Assembly (NCBI GenBank): GCA_038736355.1 | Contig: JAVYML010000001.1 | Coordinates: forward strand, 306,908 to 370,907 | Origin: Candidatus Hadarchaeales archaeon | GTDB lineage: Archaea; Hadarchaeota; Hadarchaeia; Hadarchaeales; WYZ-LMO6 | Direction of reading: 5' to 3' | DNA: 64,000 nucleotides | Part shown: positions 54,286 to 63,363 of the stretch, in pieces | Numbering within the stretch: the stretch's first letter is position 1 | Layout: every line of letters starts with the position of its first letter | Translations under genes and position numbers: made by a program | The notes under the pieces: generated by a model | Told to the model about the DNA's origin: nothing | The model's database searches: none | The model's input: the letters and a program-made list of their open reading frames with translations, nothing else

Positions 54286-54981
54286 TTAAAAAAGGTGATG
54301 GTCTAGAAGCCAGTGTAAGGCCTCCTTCAAATCCCTTACTTCACAGTCCCTCTTCCCTGAAAAAACTTCTCCCCTCCTGTTGACCCAAATCGTTTTCATC
54401 CCCACCTCACTCGCCGGTTGGATGTCATGGGTCGTGCTATCTCCCACCATCACACTCTCCTCAGCCCTAGCTTCCGCGAGCTCCAGGGCCTTGAGGTAAT
54501 ACTCCTTTTCCGTTTTCCTTATCCCAATGTTGTGATCACCAAGCACGCAGGCGAAATATTTCCTTCCACCCATCCTTTCGAGGGAAGAGGCTTTCTGAAG
54601 GGCGTTCTCGGAGGTGGCAAGACAGACCCTATACCTTTTCGAAACCTCCTCCAAGAAAAGAAAGGTTTCTGGGAAGAAGGTGGGATTCCTCCAGCACTCC
54701 TCCATGGCCCTCTCGAAGGCGGAGATGAGCTGCAGGGCCAGCCCTTCGCTGTAGGGTTTTCCCAGCTTCTGGAAGATCAGACGGCAGTGGAATTCCCTAT
54801 CGTCGTGCTTTTCCGGATACCACCTGTGCACGATGTCCCTGTGTACCTCGAAGAGATAGAGCTTCCAGAGCTCCCTACCCGTCAATCCCAGTTTGGAGGC
54901 GGGGGCCTCGAACTGGGCTATGAACTTGGAATCGGAATCGTGCAGGGTGTTGTCGTAATCCACGAAGACGTTTCTTATCAC
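54286..54981 (-). CDS. HAD-superfamily hydrolase
   Basis: Phosphatase-type HAD enzyme. Motif I VFVDYDNTLHD (D8 and D10 region, DxDNT), motif II CLATSENAL (the Ser/Thr), motif III lysine in IGIRKTEKEYY and motif IV VMVGDSTTHDIQPASEVG. 231 residues with a helical cap between motifs I and II. Substrate unknown; candidates are phosphoglycolate or nucleotides. Confidence 0.87.
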   Translation of the reverse strand: MIRNVFVDYDNTLHDSDSKFIAQFEAPASKLGLTGRELWKLYLFEVHRDIVHRWYPEKHDDREFHCRLIFQKLGKPYSEGLALQLISAFERAMEECWRNPTFFPETFLFLEEVSKRYRVCLATSENALQKASSLERMGGRKYFACVLGDHNIGIRKTEKEYYLKALELAEARAEESVMVGDSTTHDIQPASEVGMKTIWVNRRGEVFSGKRDCEVRDLKEALHWLLDHHLF

Positions 54982-55031
54982 AACGGAAAATGGAAAGGGG
55001 GGCTTAAGCCTTATCCCTCAGAAAGGAAAAG

Positions 55032-55457
55032 ATGGCCGGAGGTACCTACGTTCTCATCCTCCACGTACCCTTCGACCTGCAACTGAAGGTGGGGGAACTG
55101 GGGGTAAGGGATTTCAAGGAAGGATATTATGCCTACGTGGGCTCGGCCCTCTCCGGCATGGAGAAGAGGGTACAGCGCCATCTGAAGAAGGAAAAACCTT
55201 CTCACTGGCACATAGACTACCTGAGGATGAGGGCTAGGGTAGTGGATTTGGTGAGGGCAAGGAGCAGGACCAGAAAGGAATGCGAAGTGGCCAGGGAACT
55301 GGTCGATCTCCCCTCCGTTTCTGGCTTCGGTTCCAGCGACTGTCGCTGTCCCAGTCACCTCTTCTACCACCCCGACAGACATGTCCTCACGGAAAGGGTC
55401 ATACGTGCCTTCAAAAAAGTTGGACTGAAGCCTGAGAGCGGGTTCGAGGGGGTGTGA
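55032..55457 (+). CDS. DUF123 GIY-YIG nuclease-like protein
   Basis: Archaeal DUF123 protein, a circular variant of the GIY-YIG fold. GTYVLILHVP and GYYAYVGSALSGMEKRVQRH (in place of GIY and YIG) hold the core; KKEKPSHWHIDYLR is diagnostic, and GFGSSDCRCPSHLFY closes the domain with cysteines. 141 residues. The in vivo role is unknown. Immediately upstream of the rRNA methyltransferase. Confidence 0.87.
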   Translation: MAGGTYVLILHVPFDLQLKVGELGVRDFKEGYYAYVGSALSGMEKRVQRHLKKEKPSHWHIDYLRMRARVVDLVRARSRTRKECEVARELVDLPSVSGFGSSDCRCPSHLFYHPDRHVLTERVIRAFKKVGLKPESGFEGV

Positions 55458-55458
55458 C

Positions 55459-56103
55459 TTGCCCTTCAGGGGAAAGGAGGAACCCTACCGCAGGTTGGCC
55501 AGGAAGATGGGGTATAGGGCTAGGTCCGCCTTCAAGCTCAAGCAGCTGAACTCCCGCTATTCCCTTCTCAGGAAGGGAGAAGTGGTGGTGGACCTGGGAG
55601 CGGCTCCGGGCGGATGGATGCAGGTGGCTAGGGAGGAGGTGGGGGAGGAGGGCTTCGTGCTGGGAATAGACCTGCAGCCCATCAGCCCCTTTCGAGAAAA
55701 CAACGTGCGTTCCCTGGTGGGCGATCTCCTGGATCCCTCCACGCCCGAACTCATCCTCTCCCATCTGCCTAGGAAGGCGGATGTACTTCTCTCGGATGCC
55801 TCACCACACATCTCGGGGGTGTGGGAGGTGGATCACGCCAAATCGCTGGAACTGGCGGAGGCGGCCCTCCGCATAGCCGAAGTGGTGCTGAGGGAAGGGG
55901 GAAAGGCCTTGATAAAGGTTTTCCAGGGAAGTGGATTGGAAGGATTCTTGAGGGAGTTCAGGAAGAGGTTCGAGTTCACCAAGGTTTCAAAGCCTCCAGC
56001 CTCCAGGAAGGGAAGTGCGGAGGTTTACCTCATAGGGAAGGGCTACAGGGGGGCTACGACGAAAAGAGCTTCTCGATCTCCTCAAAGGGAGCATCCGTCC
56101 TAA
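55459..56103 (+). CDS. rlmE: FtsJ/RlmE-type rRNA 2'-O-methyltransferase
   Basis: Methylates the 2'-OH of an rRNA (23S) or tRNA nucleotide. The K-D-K-E tetrad lies in SAFKLKQLN (K), VLLSDASPHISG (D), KALIKVFQG (K) and SAEVYLI (E); the SAM motif is VVVDLGAAPGGWMQVA. About 214 residues. TTG start at 55459, one base after the DUF123 stop. The C-terminal end overlaps the Trm1 gene convergently by 50 bp. Confidence 0.92.
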   Translation: MPFRGKEEPYRRLARKMGYRARSAFKLKQLNSRYSLLRKGEVVVDLGAAPGGWMQVAREEVGEEGFVLGIDLQPISPFRENNVRSLVGDLLDPSTPELILSHLPRKADVLLSDASPHISGVWEVDHAKSLELAEAALRIAEVVLREGGKALIKVFQGSGLEGFLREFRKRFEFTKVSKPPASRKGSAEVYLIGKGYRGATTKRASRSPQREHPS

Positions 56104-57199
56104 AGCCCGTGGGGGAGAAATGGGTGCGGAGGGCAAGATATCCCTTCCTCCTCAGCCCCTCCAAGATCCTTTCCAATTTGGGGGGAGAGAGGGACCTCCT
56201 GCGGGAAATCCCGTGGGAATCGTAGAAGAAGGGGGGACCCCCCGCCTCCTCGGCGCAAAGTCTCAACATCTTCACCTCCGGTGCTTTGAGCCTGAAGGAG
56301 GAAGCCTCCACCACCTTCAGCACCTCCTCCACGAACTCTTTTTCCCACAGGTTCCCCAACCACATCGGACCCGAGACTTCCCTCTTCCTTCCGCACTCAC
56401 AGGTACCACCTTCTGGCCTATGGGAGATCGTCCTCCTCCCACACCTACACGCCAAAAGGTATCCCTGGCCCTTGAGCATCCTGTTCACCCCTCCCCTGCG
56501 GAGGAGGAGGTAGACCCTGAAGTAATGGCGAGTGGAATGGGAAAGGAGGGGAAGGAGGGAGAGCCCGTGGACTCCCGCCACCCTCTGGCAATGACCTATC
56601 AGGATCCTCAGCCCAAGCTCGTGCGCGTATTCCGTTCTCAGGGGAAGGGCTCCGTATTTCCTGAAACAGGCCATGGGATAGGTGCCGGCCAAACAGGCAG
56701 TGTCGGTGGCGGTGAGGGCGAGCATTCCCGGATCGGAAAGGGAAACACAGGAGGCTTCGAGGAAAGGGGAGGGTGAACCGAAGGGGTCCAGATCCACCAC
56801 TTGGAAGCCCCTCCTGTTCTTCCAGAGGAGGAGGTGGGCCTCCTCCCTGCATGCCACCACGTTGGAAAGGGAGTTGAGGGAGATGTTCTTGCATAGAAAG
56901 CGGTAGGCCTCCTCGGAAACATCGTTCACTATCACCTCCCTTACCCCATCCACTTCCGCCGCGTACCTGATTCCCCTTACCCCGACTCCGGCCAGGGGAT
57001 CGCAAATCCTCAGCTCCCCCACCCTCTTGCCGAAAACGGAGACTGCCGCCACGCCTATGTCCCTTCCGAACTCCATGTGGGGGTTGTAGAAGACCTTGGT
57101 GAGGGAGGGCACGAAATCACCGGAAGGGGCCCTGAAGGTGGAGAGTTCTGGAACCTCCAGCACTACCTTCCCCTCCCTTACCCTTTCCGTCCCCATCAT
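56054..57199 (-). CDS. trm1: tRNA (guanine-26-N2)-dimethyltransferase
   Basis: Makes N2,N2-dimethylguanosine at position 26 of tRNA. SAM motif ICDPLAGVGVRGIRYAAE, motif II VIVNDVSEEAYRF, catalytic VVDLDPFGSPSPFLEA (DPFG), and a C-terminal domain with a zinc-type set CRCGR...CECGR. N-terminal FVPSLTKVFYNPHMEFGRDI is characteristic. 381 residues, full length. Confidence 0.95.
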   Translation of the reverse strand: MMGTERVREGKVVLEVPELSTFRAPSGDFVPSLTKVFYNPHMEFGRDIGVAAVSVFGKRVGELRICDPLAGVGVRGIRYAAEVDGVREVIVNDVSEEAYRFLCKNISLNSLSNVVACREEAHLLLWKNRRGFQVVDLDPFGSPSPFLEASCVSLSDPGMLALTATDTACLAGTYPMACFRKYGALPLRTEYAHELGLRILIGHCQRVAGVHGLSLLPLLSHSTRHYFRVYLLLRRGGVNRMLKGQGYLLACRCGRRTISHRPEGGTCECGRKREVSGPMWLGNLWEKEFVEEVLKVVEASSFRLKAPEVKMLRLCAEEAGGPPFFYDSHGISRRRSLSPPKLERILEGLRRKGYLALRTHFSPTGFRTDAPFEEIEKLFSS

Positions 57200-57267
57200 T
57201 CCGACTCCACCGTCCTTCCTAAAGCAACTTCCTTCAGGATTAAAGGGGGAAAGGAAAAGGTAGGGGG

Positions 57268-58041
57268 ATGGAGGAGGGGATGAAGAGGGCTGCGGAGCTC
57301 CTTCGCTCTTCTAGCTACGCCGTGGCCCTCACGGGAGCAGGGGTGAGTACGGAATCCGGCATACCGGACTTCCGTTCACCGGGTGGACTCTGGTCCAGAT
57401 ACGATCCCTCCGAGTTCGCCACCCTTTCCTCCTTCTTGGAAAATCCCTCCCGCTTCTACCAGGCGGCTTCGGAGTTCCTCTCCGTTTTCACCGCCGAACC
57501 CAACGAGGGACACAGAGCGCTGGCGGAACTGGAGGGGATGGGCATCCTGAAGGCGGTGATCACCCAGAACATCGACGGCCTCCATCAGGCGGCGGGATCC
57601 AGAAGGGTGGTGGAGCTGCACGGAAACCTCAGGGAGTGCAAGTGTCTTCGCTGTGAAAGGGTTTCACCCATCGAAGTGCTCGTGGAAAAGCTGGTGCAGA
57701 GGGGTGAGCTCCCTCCCCGCTGCGATTCCTGTGGGGGGTTGCTGAAACCCAACGTGATCTTTTTCGGAGAACAATTGCCCAGGCGGGCGCTGGAGGAAGC
57801 CTTCGAACATGCGAGGAGATGCGATCTCATGCTGGTGGCCGGGAGTTCTCTGGTGGTGAGTCCAGCCAACTTCCTACCACCCATGGCACTGGAAGCCGGG
57901 GCCGAACTCATCATCGTGAACGAAGAACCCACCCCCATGGATGCCTTTGCCTCCGTGGTAATCCGGGGAAAAACGGGAAAGGTCTTGCCTGAATTGTTGA
58001 GGCTGGTCAAGGAAGCATTGAAGAAAAAAAATATGGGTTGA
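57268..58041 (+). CDS. Sir2-family NAD-dependent protein deacylase
   Basis: Removes acetyl or longer acyl groups from lysine using NAD. VALTGAGVSTESGIPDFRSP holds the NAD site, TQNIDGLHQAAG the catalytic region, VVELHGNL the catalytic His, and CLRC/CDSC the zinc cysteines. AGSSLVVSPANFLP and VNEEPTPMD close the Rossmann fold. 257 residues. Archaeal targets include the chromatin protein Alba. Confidence 0.93.
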   Translation: MEEGMKRAAELLRSSSYAVALTGAGVSTESGIPDFRSPGGLWSRYDPSEFATLSSFLENPSRFYQAASEFLSVFTAEPNEGHRALAELEGMGILKAVITQNIDGLHQAAGSRRVVELHGNLRECKCLRCERVSPIEVLVEKLVQRGELPPRCDSCGGLLKPNVIFFGEQLPRRALEEAFEHARRCDLMLVAGSSLVVSPANFLPPMALEAGAELIIVNEEPTPMDAFASVVIRGKTGKVLPELLRLVKEALKKKNMG

Positions 58042-58061
58042 AGTCCCCCCGACTAAGGTCT

Positions 58062-58424
58062 TTATCCGAAGCTGGGAGCGCTCTTAGCCACTTCCTGCCC
58101 GATCTTGCCGAACTTCATGGCATCGGCGAGGGAACCCTGAATGCTGTACTTCTTCGCCATGAAGGCCCTGGTGGGGTCCTCTTCCCTCGTCAGGAGCTTC
58201 CACATGATGTCCTTGTTCCCTATCATGGTGAAAGCCGGACTCGGGTGCTTCCCCACATTGAAAGTTACCTGTCCGCCCTTGAACTCCAGATAGAACTCCT
58301 TGGGGTCCTCACCTTCCACCACGAACTGTACCACTTTGTCCCATCCCTGCATCAGTTTCTTGGCGGCTTCATTCTGGTTCGCTAGTTCCGCAAACATTCT
58401 CCAGCCTTCCACTACCTCTCCCAA
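58062..58424 (-). CDS. SCP2-like sterol/lipid-transfer domain protein, copy 1
   Basis: 120-residue SCP2-fold protein likely binding a hydrophobic ligand or acyl-CoA. Core FVVEGEDPKEFYLEFKGGQ, GKHPSPAFTMIGNKDIMWKLL and KYSIQGSLADAMKFGKI. The start is a TTG at 58424 preceded by GGTGA; the same start context and the same 120-residue length in copy 2 support it over a longer frame. Follows copy 2 in the same direction after 73 bp. Confidence 0.85.
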   Translation of the reverse strand: MGEVVEGWRMFAELANQNEAAKKLMQGWDKVVQFVVEGEDPKEFYLEFKGGQVTFNVGKHPSPAFTMIGNKDIMWKLLTREEDPTRAFMAKKYSIQGSLADAMKFGKIGQEVAKSAPSFG

Positions 58425-58497
58425 GTTTTCACCCTCCCCCTTTCTCCTTTCTCTATTTAACCTTTTCAGGGAAAAAGAAAAGGGCAAGGAACGTTGC

Positions 58498-58860
58498 CTA
58501 CACGAGGCTAACGTTCTTGCCCACTTCTTCCAAAATCTTTCTGAACTTTATGGACTCCGCCAGTGATCCCTGTACGGTGTATTTCTTCGCCATGAAAGCC
58601 TTCACGGCATCCTCTTCCCTCGTAAGGAGCTTCCACATGATATCGGCATTTCCCACCATGGTAAAGGCAGGACTTGGATGCCTTCCCACGTGGAAACTCA
58701 CCACTCCGTCCTTGGCCTCCAGATAAAACTCCTTGGGATCCTCCCCCTCCACCACGAACTGCACCGCCTTGTTACCCCAAGCCTTCAACGCCTGCTTGGC
58801 TGCTTCCATGGTATTGGCTATTTCGGCCGCTTTCTTCCATCCGTCCGCTACCTTTCCCAA
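58498..58860 (-). CDS. SCP2-like sterol/lipid-transfer domain protein, copy 2
   Basis: Paralogue of the adjacent gene, identical in length (120 residues) and sharing FVVEGEDPKEFYLE, HPSPAFTM, IMWKLLTREED, AFMAKKY and QGSLA; differences cluster in the N-terminal helix and C-terminus. TTG start at 58860 with GGTGA nearby. Hence a recent tandem duplication with both copies kept. Possible roles: lipid or acyl-CoA binding for the beta-oxidation genes of the region; not demonstrated. Confidence 0.85.
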   Translation of the reverse strand: MGKVADGWKKAAEIANTMEAAKQALKAWGNKAVQFVVEGEDPKEFYLEAKDGVVSFHVGRHPSPAFTMVGNADIMWKLLTREEDAVKAFMAKKYTVQGSLAESIKFRKILEEVGKNVSLV

Positions 58861-58910
58861 GTTTTCACCTTTTTCCTCCTTTTCCTTCCCTATTTAATCC
58901 TATCGAACCT

Positions 58911-61364
58911 TCAGCCCAGTTTCTCGCAGTTCAAACCCAGTTTCTCGCAGAGCTCCTTGTACCTGTTCCTCACCGTGACCTCAGTAACCCTCGCCACATC
59001 GGCCACTTCCCTCTGGGTCCTCCTCTCGCCCAGCATCTGGGCGGCGATGTAGATGGCTGCCGCCGTAACTCCCGTTGGTCCCCTACCGGAAGTCAGACCC
59101 TTCTCCATGGCCTCCTTGAGGATCTCTATGGCCTTGGACTGGACTTCCCCGCTCAATCCCAACTCGCTGGCGAACCTGGGCACGTAATCCGCCGGGGAAG
59201 TCGGGTGGAGGTGGATGAGGAGTTCCCTCGCTATGAACCTGTAGCTCCTGCTTATTTCCTTCTTGCTCACCCTCGAAACTTCCGCTATCTCGTCCAGCGT
59301 CCTGGGCACCTTACACTCCCTACAGGCGGCGTAAAGGGCTGCCCCCGCCACCCCCTCTATGGACCTCCCCCTTATCAGCTTCTCCTCCACCGCCCTCCTG
59401 TAGATCACGGCCGCGGTCTCGCGCACGTTCCTGGGAAGGCCCAGGTGGGAGGCCATCCTGTCTATCTCGGAAAGGGCGAAGGCCAGGTTCCTCTCTATCG
59501 CATCGGAAACCCTTATCCTGCGCTGCCATTTGCGCAACCTGTAGATCTGTGCCCTCCTCTTCGGTGTGAGATCCTTCCCATAGGAGTCCCTGTCCCTCCA
59601 ATCTATCATGGTGGAGAGGCCTTTGTCGTGGATGGTGTCACGGAGGCAAACGGCACCCCTCCCCCCCACGAAGTTCAGGTACCCAGGGACGGTCACATCA
59701 TAGGCGTAACCGTTGGTGGACCTCACCCTGGAGATGCGCCTCACCCTCAAAAATGCCAGCTGACCCCTGGCTAGTTTGGCCAGCTCTTGGTCCCCATACT
59801 TCTCCGCTATTCTGAGGGCGAGCTCCCTCCCTATTCTCAGCCTCCTCCTGGAGCCCCATTCCCTCCTGTACTTCAGGGGAGCGGGCAAAAGGTCCGTCAG
59901 CGTGCCCTTCCTCGCCCTGGGTCTGAATCCGTCCACGAACCCCAGCTGGTGAACCATGTCAGGATTGGTGACCCTCGTTCCGGTCAGCTTGCTCGCCGGG
60001 AGGACCTGCCCGGTGGAAAGCCTGTGCGATGGGACTTCCTCCTCCGTGTAGCTGGCAAAAATCCCTTCAAAGAGGTAAAGATAGAGAAGATCGTTGCTCA
60101 GCTCTCCATTGCATGAAACCGTGTAAAGGTGCACAAGCGGTCTCCAGTGGGGCTTCTCCTCTGGGTGGATATACACACATCCGTCACCCCTTACGTAGGA
60201 CCTGAGGAAAGCCCTCCTGGCTCGGGGGGAGGAGAAGATTACGGGCGGCACCCTCTTCCTTCTGGCCTCCCTGCCGGCACCCAAGATTTCGGACAGCAGC
60301 AGGGCGAGGGTCTTGCTATCGACGCTCACCACGAGGGAGGAAGGATAACGGTATAGGCTGGCCTCTAGCCCGAGAACCTCCCGTAAGTACCTGATGGTTT
60401 CCTCGGCATACTCCTCCTCTTCGGGTCCGAAGGTGAAGCTAACCCCGTGGGAGGTGACGCAACCCTCACTTACATAGTATCCCATCAGGGCACCCAGGCG
60501 CTCGTCGACCGGAATCCTGAGCGGCAGTCCCTTCCGACACCCATGTGCCCTTATCCTCACCCCATTCCCCACGAAACCCTTCAGCTCAAGGAAAACCTCC
60601 AGGGGGAGCTTCGATTCTTTACTCCAGGCCTTCACTTTCCTCTCATCGAACCTCCCCCTCAGCTCTTCGTACACTTCGGCGGGTATCCCGTCCACGAAGA
60701 ATTTGCCCTGCACCCTCGCGAACTCATGTGCCAGGTTCAGCTCCCGGGGAAAAGACCCAAGCTCGGGCAGGACCCTTGGCACGGCCACGAAATCCCCCTC
60801 CCGCAGCTTCTCCACCTCCACCGGAACCACCCTCCCCTCCCTCACCGTATAGAGACTGTGGGCTCCCGTTACCCTGACCTTCCTTCCCCCTTCCAACTCC
60901 ACCTCGTACAGGGGATCACTCACAGGATGTCTGGTGACGTGGCTTATCGGCGCCCACTTCATCTTGTAATCCTCATCGAAAACCACGGTCCTGTACCCCC
61001 GTACGGGCGCCATCTCCACTTCTCCCTCTCTTCTCACCTCCTCGCTCTCCTCGAGGACCGAATCCACCCACTCCCCTATGGGGAGGATCATCACCTTCCC
61101 CTCTTTTTCCAGGATGATGGGTTCCGAGTAATCCACGCTGAAGGTCATGGGTGCCCCTACCCTGCCCCTCTTGTCCCTCTGCTCCTGATCGAAGGCCCTC
61201 CATTCCGGACCCAAGTCCATGATCCTCTCGGCTATCACGTAGCCACAGCCCGCGCACACCAACTCGCCGTGCTCGTAATCCCTCACCAGCTTGACCGATC
61301 CGCAGTTGGGACAGGAGGTTTTCTTCTTGGGCTTCTCTTCCATTTCCTCCTGTTCCGCTGTCAT
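58911..61364 (-). CDS. tfb: Transcription initiation factor TFB with an intein
   Basis: Archaeal homologue of TFIIB, recruiting RNA polymerase to TBP-bound promoters. Zinc ribbon: CPNC (18-21) and CAGC (37-40). B-finger: [20 protein letters not shown] (56-75). The extein resumes at TIHDKGLST (577 on) and carries two cyclin folds ([68 protein letters not shown]). The 501-residue segment 76-576 is an intein inserted in the B-reader/linker, leaving a 316-residue mature TFB. The start overlaps the gar1 stop (ATGA). Confidence 0.95.
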   Translation of the reverse strand: MTAEQEEMEEKPKKKTSCPNCGSVKLVRDYEHGELVCAGCGYVIAERIMDLGPEWRAFDQEQRDKRGRVGAPMTFSVDYSEPIILEKEGKVMILPIGEWVDSVLEESEEVRREGEVEMAPVRGYRTVVFDEDYKMKWAPISHVTRHPVSDPLYEVELEGGRKVRVTGAHSLYTVREGRVVPVEVEKLREGDFVAVPRVLPELGSFPRELNLAHEFARVQGKFFVDGIPAEVYEELRGRFDERKVKAWSKESKLPLEVFLELKGFVGNGVRIRAHGCRKGLPLRIPVDERLGALMGYYVSEGCVTSHGVSFTFGPEEEEYAEETIRYLREVLGLEASLYRYPSSLVVSVDSKTLALLLSEILGAGREARRKRVPPVIFSSPRARRAFLRSYVRGDGCVYIHPEEKPHWRPLVHLYTVSCNGELSNDLLYLYLFEGIFASYTEEEVPSHRLSTGQVLPASKLTGTRVTNPDMVHQLGFVDGFRPRARKGTLTDLLPAPLKYRREWGSRRRLRIGRELALRIAEKYGDQELAKLARGQLAFLRVRRISRVRSTNGYAYDVTVPGYLNFVGGRGAVCLRDTIHDKGLSTMIDWRDRDSYGKDLTPKRRAQIYRLRKWQRRIRVSDAIERNLAFALSEIDRMASHLGLPRNVRETAAVIYRRAVEEKLIRGRSIEGVAGAALYAACRECKVPRTLDEIAEVSRVSKKEISRSYRFIARELLIHLHPTSPADYVPRFASELGLSGEVQSKAIEILKEAMEKGLTSGRGPTGVTAAAIYIAAQMLGERRTQREVADVARVTEVTVRNRYKELCEKLGLNCEKLG
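59637..61139 (-). mobile_element. Intein with LAGLIDADG homing endonuclease in TFB
   Basis: Residues 76-576 of the TFB precursor. Block A starts with a serine nucleophile ([16 protein letters not shown]). Block B is [12 protein letters not shown] (T-x-x-H). Two endonuclease motifs, [12 protein letters not shown] (290-301) and [10 protein letters not shown] (386-395), mark a DOD homing endonuclease. Block F/G is [16 protein letters not shown] then AVCLRD followed by Thr 577 of the extein. The usual penultimate His and final Asn are Arg and Asp here; Asp at the last place is known in some inteins but makes cyclisation slower or different. The joint PMTF-TIHD is a highly conserved TFB site. Confidence 0.88.
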
Positions 61365-61600
61365 TTCTTCACCTCCACATACAGTTCTTTGCCCAAAAGG
61401 GAGTCCAGCTCCTTCTCCTCCAATCCCCTTTTCGGACGGAGTAGGGCATAGGGACGGGAGACGGGACCGAAGAGATCGAAGATCCTACCCACCTCTCCCT
61501 TCCCCCTCACCATTACGGGCTCCCCCAGCTTCTGGGGACTCTCCAGCCTCGCCACGAGGCCCCGTGGGGTCCTGTACAGCAGCTTTCCCACCTTCTTCAT
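61361..61600 (-). CDS. gar1: H/ACA RNP subunit Gar1
   Basis: Small beta-barrel protein of the H/ACA RNA-guided pseudouridylation complex. 79 residues: [16 protein letters not shown], then [23 protein letters not shown] with the GKIxDxFGPV-type motif of Gar1/Naf1. Overlaps tfb by ATGA. A TATA box (CTTAAATAAG on its strand, 61633-61642) lies about 37 bp before its ATG. Association of gar1 with tfb is common in archaea. Confidence 0.9.
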   Translation of the reverse strand: MKKVGKLLYRTPRGLVARLESPQKLGEPVMVRGKGEVGRIFDLFGPVSRPYALLRPKRGLEEKELDSLLGKELYVEVKK

Positions 61601-61632
61601 CCTCCCACCCGGTTTCCTTCCTCCCTCGATCT

Positions 61633-61663
61633 CTTATTTAAGTTTTTCGAAATATTTAAATAT
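61633..61663. promoter_or_regulatory. Divergent promoters, gar1-tfb and GPN GTPase
   Basis: Two TATA elements: CTTATTTAAG (61633-61642) for gar1 on the minus strand and the 12-bp palindrome ATATTTAAATAT (61652-61663) for the GTPase on the plus strand. The latter is centred 30 bp before the ATG at 61688, so the GTPase mRNA is probably nearly leaderless. Confidence 0.55.
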
Positions 61664-61687
61664 ACCCTTTAAAAACTCGAAACCTTC

Positions 61688-62506
61688 ATGTCTGGCCGGG
61701 CGGAAGGAAGGAGGATGAGGAGGACGAAATTCGTCTACGTTCTGGGTCCGGCTGGGAGCGGAAAATCCACCCTCCTCTCCTCCCTGGTCGATCTGCTGGG
61801 TCAGCAACAAAAGGTCCTCGCCCTCAACCTCGATCCAGGAGCTGACTGGTTGCCCTACACACCCGAGGTGGACGTTAGGACCAAGATCACCTTGGCGGAC
61901 GTGATGGAGGAATACAGACTGGGACCCAACGGTGCCCTCCTGGCCTCGGTCAACCTCACCCTCAACTACCTACCGGAGTTCGAGGAGGTGATTTCGGCCT
62001 GGGGGGCCGATTATGTGCTGGTGGACACGCCCGGACAGCTGGAACTCTTTGCCTTCAGGGACACGGGGATGAGGGTGGTGAAGGCGCTGGGTGGAAGGTC
62101 GGCCATCCTCTTCCTCATAGATTCCTTCTTCGTCCGCAGCCCCACGGATTTCGTCTCCATGCTCATGCTCGCCACCTCCGTCCAAACCAGATTCGGATTG
62201 CCCCAACTCAACGTCCTTACCAAGATCGACCTGTTAAAGCCGGAGGAACTGGAAAAGGTGGAGAGATGGATGGAGGATCCGGATTACCTTTCCTCGGAGG
62301 TGGAGGCGGAGGCAAGGGGATTGAGGGGGGAAGTGGCCAAAAGCCTGCTCTCCGCCCTCTCCGCCGTGGGGATGCCCACCACCCTCCAGATGGTCTCCTC
62401 CCTCCAGAACGAGGGGATGATGGAACTCCAAGCTTCGATAGAAAGGCTCTTCGGTGCCGAAACCGAACTGGACCTCGGGGAGGAGGGATATCGGGGGCAG
62501 GAATGA
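61688..62506 (+). CDS. GPN-loop GTPase
   Basis: Dimeric GTPase related to eukaryotic GPN1-3, which help assemble RNA polymerase. P-loop LGPAGSGKSTLL, the defining GPN triad at GPNGALLASVNL, VDTPGQLELFAF (Walker B/switch II) and LTKIDLL (base specificity, TKxD). 272 residues from the ATG at 61688; an ATG at 61715 is in frame. The presence beside tfb and gar1 fits an information-processing role. Confidence 0.92.
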   Translation: MSGRAEGRRMRRTKFVYVLGPAGSGKSTLLSSLVDLLGQQQKVLALNLDPGADWLPYTPEVDVRTKITLADVMEEYRLGPNGALLASVNLTLNYLPEFEEVISAWGADYVLVDTPGQLELFAFRDTGMRVVKALGGRSAILFLIDSFFVRSPTDFVSMLMLATSVQTRFGLPQLNVLTKIDLLKPEELEKVERWMEDPDYLSSEVEAEARGLRGEVAKSLLSALSAVGMPTTLQMVSSLQNEGMMELQASIERLFGAETELDLGEEGYRGQE

Positions 62507-62508
62507 GT

Positions 62509-62907
62509 TCAGGGACCCAACCTCCTCCTCTCCACCATCAAACAGGCTCCGTGTACCACCTCTATTCCCTTCCCGAGGCAGAAGGCCAAAGCCCCCTTCG
62601 ACTCCGATCCAGGTTGCATCCAAATCTTTTTTATTCCCAGCTCCGCACATTCCCTCACCACCCTCTCCGTCACCTCGGGGGGAACCACCGTCACGACCAC
62701 ATCGGGCTTCCTGGGCAGTTCCCTGAGGGAGGAATAGCATCTCTCCCCAAAAAGTTCCTTCAACTTCGGGTTGACGGGATAAACTTGGAAACCTGCCTCC
62801 TTCAAATCCCGATACACACGATATCCGTACTTATCGGGATTCGCACTGGCGCCCACAACGGCGAAGAGGTTCCTTCGATCCAAGAAGGAAACGACCCCCA
62901 CCTTCAT
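62509..62907 (-). CDS. CoA-binding Rossmann domain protein
   Basis: Small protein of the CoA_binding_2 (YccU) family. NLFAVVGASANPDKYGYRVY (family signature, GASxxPxKYG), VYPVNPKLKELFGERCYSSL and VTVVPPEVTERVVRECAELG, then GACLMVERRRL near the end. 132 residues from the ATG at 62907. It resembles the first domain of the ADP-forming acyl-CoA synthetase at 25-26 kb. Ligand is probably CoA or a nucleotide; role unknown. Confidence 0.87.
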   Translation of the reverse strand: MKVGVVSFLDRRNLFAVVGASANPDKYGYRVYRDLKEAGFQVYPVNPKLKELFGERCYSSLRELPRKPDVVVTVVPPEVTERVVRECAELGIKKIWMQPGSESKGALAFCLGKGIEVVHGACLMVERRRLGP

Positions 62908-62953
62908 CCTCGTATTTTCCCCCTTAAAAAGGGGGATGGGCCAACCAGGTGGG

Positions 62954-63340
62954 ATGGAATCGAAGAACCTACCGGGATTCAAAGAGCTGATGGGAAGGGA
63001 GCTGGAGAGAAGCATCATGGACCCGACCCACGTGATGGCACTCGTGAGAGTGGAAGAACACGTCAGGGAAAAACTGGAAGGACTGGAGAAAATGGAAATA
63101 GATCTTTCCACCAAGAGTAGAACCATCACCGGCCTCACGGAACTAGCCACCCTCCTGAAGGTGAAGTACGGATACACCCTGGACGTGGAGCTCGTGAGCA
63201 GTTCCCTCTACCACCTGAGCAGGGGTCTCAACCTCTATCCCTGCGGAGCGGTGGCCCACTACTGGCCCGATGCCTCCCCCGTGGTCTTCCTCTTGGATTC
63301 GGAAATAGCCTTGGTGGTGGCCCCAAAGATAGAAGAATAA
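62954..63340 (+). CDS. Conserved-looking archaeal protein, unknown
   Basis: Not recognised. About 128 residues; an amphipathic helix near MGRELERSIMDPTHVMALVRV, a helical middle, then an alpha/beta part with YGYTLDVELVSSSLYHLSRG and VVFLLDSEIALVV. Coding bias matches neighbours. A TATA element (CTTAAAAAG, about 62923) lies 26 bp before the ATG at 62954, favouring this start over the ATG at 62936. A T-rich stretch follows the stop. Confidence 0.65.
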   Translation: MESKNLPGFKELMGRELERSIMDPTHVMALVRVEEHVREKLEGLEKMEIDLSTKSRTITGLTELATLLKVKYGYTLDVELVSSSLYHLSRGLNLYPCGAVAHYWPDASPVVFLLDSEIALVVAPKIEE

Positions 63341-63363
63341 TTTTTTTCTTTTCTTCTTCTTAT
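63341..63363 (+). terminator. T-rich terminator
   Basis: Directly after the stop codon the plus strand reads TTTTTTTCTTTTCTTCTTCTT, a typical archaeal intrinsic termination tract. Confidence 0.55.
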
